Origin: Hermatobates lingyangjiaoensis
Taxonomy: Eukaryota; Arthropoda; Insecta; Hemiptera; Hermatobatidae
Length of the DNA: 64,000 bases
Assembly (NCBI GenBank): GCA_026182355.1
Contig: JAPFBL010000068.1
Span: forward strand, 11,879,001-11,943,000
Reading direction: 5' to 3'
Part shown: one piece after another, positions 58,044 to 64,000 of the stretch
Layout of the letters: each line of letters opens with the position of its first letter
How positions within the stretch are numbered: position 1 is the stretch's first letter
The notes under the pieces: generated by a model
What the model saw: the letters and a program-made list of their open reading frames with translations, nothing else
The model's database searches: none
Told to the model about the DNA's origin: nothing
Position numbers and translations under genes: made by a program

Positions 58044-61000
58044 TGGATTGAGGTAACTGGTTTGACAGTGTAGATTAAAAAAAATTTTTAAAAATTTTTA
58101 TTTCTATTAATTGAATTTTTTTTTCTTTTTGTATTCTACTCGTATTTTATTAAAGTAAAAAATTATGATGTTGAATATTCATGTATAAAAACTAACTAGA
58201 TGACTACTGTAAATGTAATTTCATTTATAGTAAATTTTACTTTTATGCAATACTATAAACAATATTATAAACCAAAGAAAACAAATAATTTTATGGTATT
58301 CCTTCATGACTTGCTTCTTCATAAATGTATTCCGTAGTTTCTATTAATTTTTAACTTGAAATATATAACATGTAAAATGCAATAAGAAGGGTACGCGTGA
58401 GTGTGAGTGGAACAATATAGCTGCTTTAACAGAGTCCTTTGTTGGCTGGTCCTTAAATTTCCTGACCCAAGCTGAAAATGTCACTTCTTTCTTCCTAAAG
58501 CAATCTATGCTCTTAGAGCAAAATGTGAAACTTTTGCCACAGTGTTGGTTCAAAGGATGAAATCCTATTATGTTTTAATATCTTTGTAGATTTTGTTTCT
58601 TCAAAATAATCTAAAAATTCTTAATGTTATTGCCTTTCTCTTTGCAAACACTTCTTGAGAATTTAACAAAACTCTCATCTTCACATAACTTTCAGTGATA
58701 TATTCAATTAATTGTTAAATTTTAAGCTATAATTTTATTTTGTGATTCTTCAATCTTTGAATTTTATACTAAACGTTTAAATCTCTGAACATATTTAGTC
58801 TTTAAACAAACCTTTACTGAAAACTATTAGCAGACAGGAAATAAACATGGCTATTTGTACTTGATCCTTAATAGATATATAATTAATGCCATAATAAACA
58901 AAGAGGCAACGCTAAGGAAATGGAGCGAAAAAAATAAGTAAACATAACTACATAACAATATCAAAATTTATAGATTATACACTTGCAGTTGATTTAAGGA
59001 AATATTGAAAAATATGAATAATAGCATGTGAATATCTGTAGTTACAAAAGTCAATGTCTCTCTGTCTATTTGGTTTTTGGAAAAAGTTAACGACATCCAG
59101 TTTGATGTGGGTAGGGATAATTTTCTTGCAATTTGTTTGGATAAGTTTTACTTTAAAAAATTAAGTTCATACTCAATTAAAAATGTGGATAGACATACAC
59201 TTAACTTCACTATAAGTAATATTAGCAAACTCGTTGATAACCATTTACGGTTATTTTCATTTTAATGTGGTTATAGTGTAGACGTCATAACAAACACTAT
59301 GATAAATTTATAAAAATCACAGTTGGTCGGTCAGATTAATGATTTCATTAATTCTAATATAACTGTATTTATATGATTATTAATTAAAAATCATTGAATT
59401 AGAAGTATCTAACACGTCATTATCAATATTATTTTGAAACTGTGACACCAAGTCACATCGGACTTGCACGCATCGTTACTATCTTTTCCTATTTTGCTTG
59501 ATTCCCTCCTTTTTAAGATTTTAAGTTCTTTAATAAACTTTACACTGTCCTCAGAAAGGTGTCTCTGTCTTCAATTTCATTTTAGGTATGATTTGCAAAA
59601 ATTATTAACCTCATAAAGGCAATTTCTTTGCATTCACATAGAATATAATTAAACTTTCAGGTTAAATTTGTAATTATCGTAAAAAAATATTTTGAATGAT
59701 CAGTTTGAATAAACATTTTAATTTACTATAAGTAAAGTATATTGATAATAAAAAGAATCATACTCCATGTTACGTTCTACATGTTTTGAGGTTTTTACAT
59801 TTTTTGCATAATGTTTGTAGTCTGTTTGTCTATCTGTTCCTCTCTCTGTATGTGTTTCTCGAGGAAGGGTATTACCTTTTAGTTTTTACAGTTTCTGTGT
59901 TTCTGTTTTCATATCAGGTTTGACTGGTAGCCATTAATAGGATAGTATCTTAGTATAGTTTAAAATAACTCACCTTGCAGAATATTGTTTCGATAAAGGT
60001 TATGAGGTCATAAAGATATAATAAGAATGTTAACTTTGTAACAAAATTCCCTCCTCAGTAACAGTAGAATAACTAATAAAAATTATTTCTCTTCATTTGA
60101 CAAGTTTTTTACAGTTTTCAAGCCTCCACTTAAGTTTTATGCTTTATAGACATTATATTAGGAGAGTCGTTGCTTTTAACCACTATTACACATGCGTTGA
60201 CAATTTTTATTGCACTTGCCCGGAAAATATTGTAACGGACATAATAAGGCTCAGTTCTTTATAAAATTTAATGCTGTCGATAACATTAATATTAACTTCT
60301 GTTAACTACACTACATTTCAACTTCTTCGGAAAATATTAATTTGTTCCATCTGTCAGAGAACTTCAGATACTCATTATTTCAAAAACGATTACACTTCAT
60401 TATATTTCAATCTAAATGGTCAAAAAGTTGATATAAAACCCATTAAAAAGAAACAATTAAATTCCTTATCCTTGGGTATTATAATACTTGCGCTTACACT
60501 AAACTTGAGTACATACCAAACCAAATTTATTCGATAATAAAGCTCACTATAAAGATTCAAAATGAATTTTACATTGTTACTTCCTTATTTGGAAGTAATG
60601 AATTTTTATAGTTTTTTTTTTCATTTAGGCAGCTATTAATTAGGGTGTCTCTTCTTTTACACAATAAGCGTAAATATTAAAATAAATAATATTTATTTAT
60701 CAAACTAATGACTGAACGTAGAGAAATTTATTCATTTTAAATGTACAACATTGCAAAACTGTTAACAAATAATCTGAGTTATCGGCTAGGAGGTAATAAG
60801 AGCTATCTGAGTGAACTGTCTGTCTAAAGGAGTAATGGAGCTGGAGTAACTCCAAAGCCGTATCCGCACCATGATCACCGTCTGCCGTACTAGTTTAGAT
60901 TCTAATCTATTTTTCAATCATTTTATCTATTAACAAAATTATATCATTTCTCAGTCTGGAAAATAATTACATTTCATGAGTTCCAATAACATTCCATTTT

Positions 61001-61736
61001 TTCAATTATATATACTTCAATATAAAACAAAAAAAAAGTGTTCGCGTAACTTCGTTATTAAAATAATCATCTTTTTAACTACAAGACTAATAAATTCAAT
61101 TATTTTTGTTATTTTTTAACACTGAGATCAAACAAAATAGTTTTGAAAATGGAAGATAGATTTGGTAAATGATTTAATTATAAATTTAAAATGATAACTA
61201 CAACTCTGATAAGAAGTTCTTACGCGAGATATAGAGACAGGATTACCGGAATTATCAGATAGAAAACAGTATATTATCAGATATGAGTGTTTTGATTAAT
61301 TTCAATGAAGATGTGCAGTAAGTGAAAATCTGAATTGGAAACTGTGATGCTCTTTCTGAAGGTTAACTGGGGAGCCCAGAGTGACTGTCATTTGAAGCGT
61401 ATTTCTAGCCTATTCTGAAGCAAATGATAAAGCAATATGCAATGTGTATGCGATCAGTTAAAACATATGTTTCTTTAAAACAGTATCCAATCATTTCAGA
61501 CTTATCGGTCGATAGACGGGCTTTAGATATCAACAAACCCCGACGCAGGCAGCGACTATATTCTCACCAGTACTCACCAACTTCGGTCAAATCTTTAATA
61601 CACCTTCTGCCATTCTGTGCATATTGAAAATAATATATATTTCCAAGCCTAATAATTAAATCTCGTAATACTTTCAAGTTAAAAACAGATGTAATCATAA
61701 AAAAAAAGACCAAAATTGTATAATAACATCTTTTTT
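58044..61736. other. Gene-free AT-rich interval
   Basis: Contains an Element 1 end-A fragment at about 59722-59860 and an end-B-like scrap near 59185-59220. Open frames at 58344-58553 (-), 60271-60537 (+) and 61424-61627 (+) have no motif I recognise. A GC-richer block lies at 60780-60890. Confidence 0.45.
59722..59860 (+). mobile_element. Element 1 fragment (end A)
   Basis: tttactataagtaaagtata, then ttgataataaaaag and acatgttttgaggtttt; only the first 140 bp is recognisable. Confidence 0.6.
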
Positions 61737-63473
61737 ACTTTACTATAAGTAAAGTATAGTGATCGCGAAAAAATTCGATCTCAAAATGTTGACGGAATTA
61801 TATGTTTTCAGGTCCCAAAAGTTGTTTTATGAAGTTTTTTCGATGATGTCTGTGTGTGTGTGGGTGGGTGGGTGGGTGAGTGTGTTAGCATTGCATGTTA
61901 CCACGCTATGGTCCAGAATCTTTGATGGATCAAGTTGATATTTTACAACAAAAATGGGCCTCATAGTGTAGAAGATCCCTATTATTCGGGAAGAATTATG
62001 CATGACGGAAAAGTTACTTTATTTGCCAAAAACCGTTTTTTAAAAAACATTTTTTTCTCCTAAACTGATAATGCTACAGTTTTGAAATTTTGGCATTATC
62101 TTGGAGGGTACAAATGGAACAAATGAAAAATATATTCAGAATTTTTAAAATATAGAGAAATATTTTTTTTTCAATAAACTGTAAAAATTTTGACTTATAA
62201 TTTAATCTCAAAGCTTGTGAGAGCGATACAAGCCATTTCGTTTGACAGATCAAAATGAAACTATGCTTAAAAATAGAACATTATATGGAAAATGATTTCA
62301 GATAATTTTTTTCAAAATTACATTCACGAAAGAGGCGTTAAAGTTTGATTTCTGTTTTTAGAAAATGTTTTTTTGACGCTAAAAGGCTCATTAAAAATAA
62401 TGAAAATTTGACCAAAAATGAAACAAAAAATTAGCAATTCATAAAAAAATATTCATGAAGTTTCAATTACGGGAAAGAGCACTAAAACTATAAAAACTGT
62501 TTCTTTATCCCAGACTAAGGGATCGCCTGCTATACTTGTTGAATTTTTGATATTTTTTTACAATGTTTACATTGATTTAGGATTTTTTTGAGCAAAAACC
62601 ACTGAGATAAAATTAGACTATTCTGGTCTAATAGTTCATATTTATTATTTTCAAAAATTAGAAGCTCCCAGCTATAAATGATTTAAATTATATTGAATAG
62701 CTGGCTTCGACTTTGAGTTGAGTATGTAAACTGCCTAATTACTAATATATTTTTTCTCAATATACATCATAGCAAGCTTATAACAGAGCACAACAGACAG
62801 GAAAAAGATAACACTTGCTCAGAAGAAATTGGTATATATGATTTTTGATAAAGGGGAAGGAAAATGATTTTATTAAATATTAAGGAGCTATAAATTTTCC
62901 TGTATAATAATTCTATAAAAGACCAAAAATGTTCAACATAATTCAAAATTGAAATCTTTTGTTTGAAGATTAATAAATGTAATTATCGTACATCCTTAAT
63001 TATAAATTATCATAAAACGACATTTTTTCTTCGATGTTTGTGATGTTTTTCAGAGAAAATTAGAGTATTTTCCTGTTTTAAATTTGAAAATTGCACTTAA
63101 ATATTCAATGAAGAAGGAGGTGAAGTAAACGATGTAAGAAATCCACTGGCTACTTGAACAAAGGCTATATTCTCTTGTAGGAGATTATTTCGTATCAAGA
63201 AATTTTCACGCTGCCTTTTCAAAAATGTTATTACTGCCGTAGTTATACTAATGAAATTATTTGCATCAGCTGTGTGATGTACAAAAATAAGCTTATATAT
63301 TGATAAGTCGATCAATCACTATCTGTAATACCTAAGGAATGAAAGACTAATAAACATCTCCCATTTAGATGTTTACATTATGCTTAAATGAGACATTATA
63401 TATTATATACCCAAGATGTTTGATATTAAATTTACTTATAGTAATGTTGAGTGTAGGACACTCCAGATTTTAT
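61737..63473 (+). mobile_element. Element 1, best-preserved full-length copy
   Basis: End A: ctttactataagtaaagtat, agtgatcgcgaaaaaatt, then atctcaaaatgttgacgg, the GT/GGGT microsatellite (61850-61885) and the block tggatcaagttgatatttt. End B: acttatagtaatgttgagtg, taggacactccagattt. About 1.74 kb. Near end B a 72-codon minus-strand frame (63315-63097) includes ANNFISITTAVITF and NLLQENIAFVQVASGFLTSF, shared with the copies at 16403 and, decayed, at 19480-19620. No transposase, RT or integrase motif is visible. Confidence 0.8.
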
Positions 63474-64000
63474 CTTAATTCCAAGGAAAACTATTTTCGA
63501 TAAGTTGAAGTATTATTTGATTTAATTAGCTACACAATGGACTATGATGAGTTAAATAATAAAGAAATAATTAGTGCATTAATTTACACTCGAGTATGAA
63601 ATTATAGTGGCTCAACTAAATTCTGGTAAAATGGATAATAATGAAGCATAATTGCCCTTCCAGATATTGTATTCAATATTATGAAATTCAAGAGGTAGAT
63701 GTTAAGGATGTATAGGATCTACAAATGCAGTAAGAGAAGGTTGGAGTTATTTGTTATGTTATTTGATAATATAATATCAAATTCAATATTTCTATTAACG
63801 TATTTATTTTTACACTTTTGTGACTATTTATAAAAAATTAAAAGGATACCTCATAATACAGAGTTTATCAAATTAAATACTTAATGAGTATATCAAATGA
63901 AAATCAATACCTATAGTAACTTATTTATATTTGACATTATTAGGATCACTTATAATAAAAAAAAGGAAATTTTATAATATGGATTTTATATATTCAACAA
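63474..64000. other. Right edge, nothing recognised
   Basis: AT-rich sequence with no exon, RNA gene or known repeat that I can identify. Confidence 0.5.

Noticed and set aside
60780..60890. GC-richer block sharing the word ggagtaatggagc with the minus strand near 35605-35620
   Set aside because: Only about 13 matching bases, no extended similarity.

Overview
The window looks like AT-rich, intron-rich insect nuclear DNA. The evidence is three arthropod-type genes with canonical GT-AG introns and small exons (an S1 serine protease, a membrane UDP-glycosyltransferase and an odorant-binding-protein-like secreted protein), plus a dense mix of Helitron, Ty3/Gypsy, LINE and foldback repeats. A hemipteroid insect is plausible, but the sequence does not settle the order or species. 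All exon models were built by eye from splice sites, phase and family motifs; no RNA evidence is available.

Layout. At the left edge are the last three coding exons of a chymotrypsin-like serine protease (+, 141-3996), whose upstream exons lie outside the window. About 20 kb follows without a gene I can support; it holds AT microsatellites, foldbacks, a 1.65-kb copy of an unrecognised repeat family (called Element 1 here), an inverted pair of Element 1 ends, and a non-autonomous Helitron at 20822-21796. A complete five-exon UGT gene (+, 24622-39582, 520 aa) comes next. Its introns carry a degraded Ty3/Gypsy element and several Element 1 copies. A large foldback with a 22-bp minisatellite (40248-41165) lies downstream. 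A six-exon OBP-like gene (-, 55606-49363, 131 aa) has a clear TATA box; its first intron holds a decayed Helitron helicase. The rest, to 64000, is repeat-rich and appears gene-free, including a full-length Element 1 at 61737-63473.

The three genes fit insect feeding, detoxification and chemosensory biology (protein digestion or proteolysis, glucosylation of small lipophilic compounds, small-ligand binding), but nothing shows that they work together or are co-regulated.

The most interesting signals are these. (1) Several different foldback families each carry a hammerhead-ribozyme-like core (CUGANGA, stem II, GAAA). (2) Element 1 is a roughly 1.65-2 kb repeat family with distinctive ends, at least a dozen copies or fragments here, and a short reading frame shared between copies. 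(3) The OBP-like protein keeps C4-x9-C5-x8-C6 but lacks C2 and C3 and most of the helix-2 region. (4) A foldback contains a 22-bp tandem repeat with the E-box CACGTG in every unit. (5) A palindrome flanked by a 12-bp direct repeat lies about 140 bp upstream of the UGT start codon.
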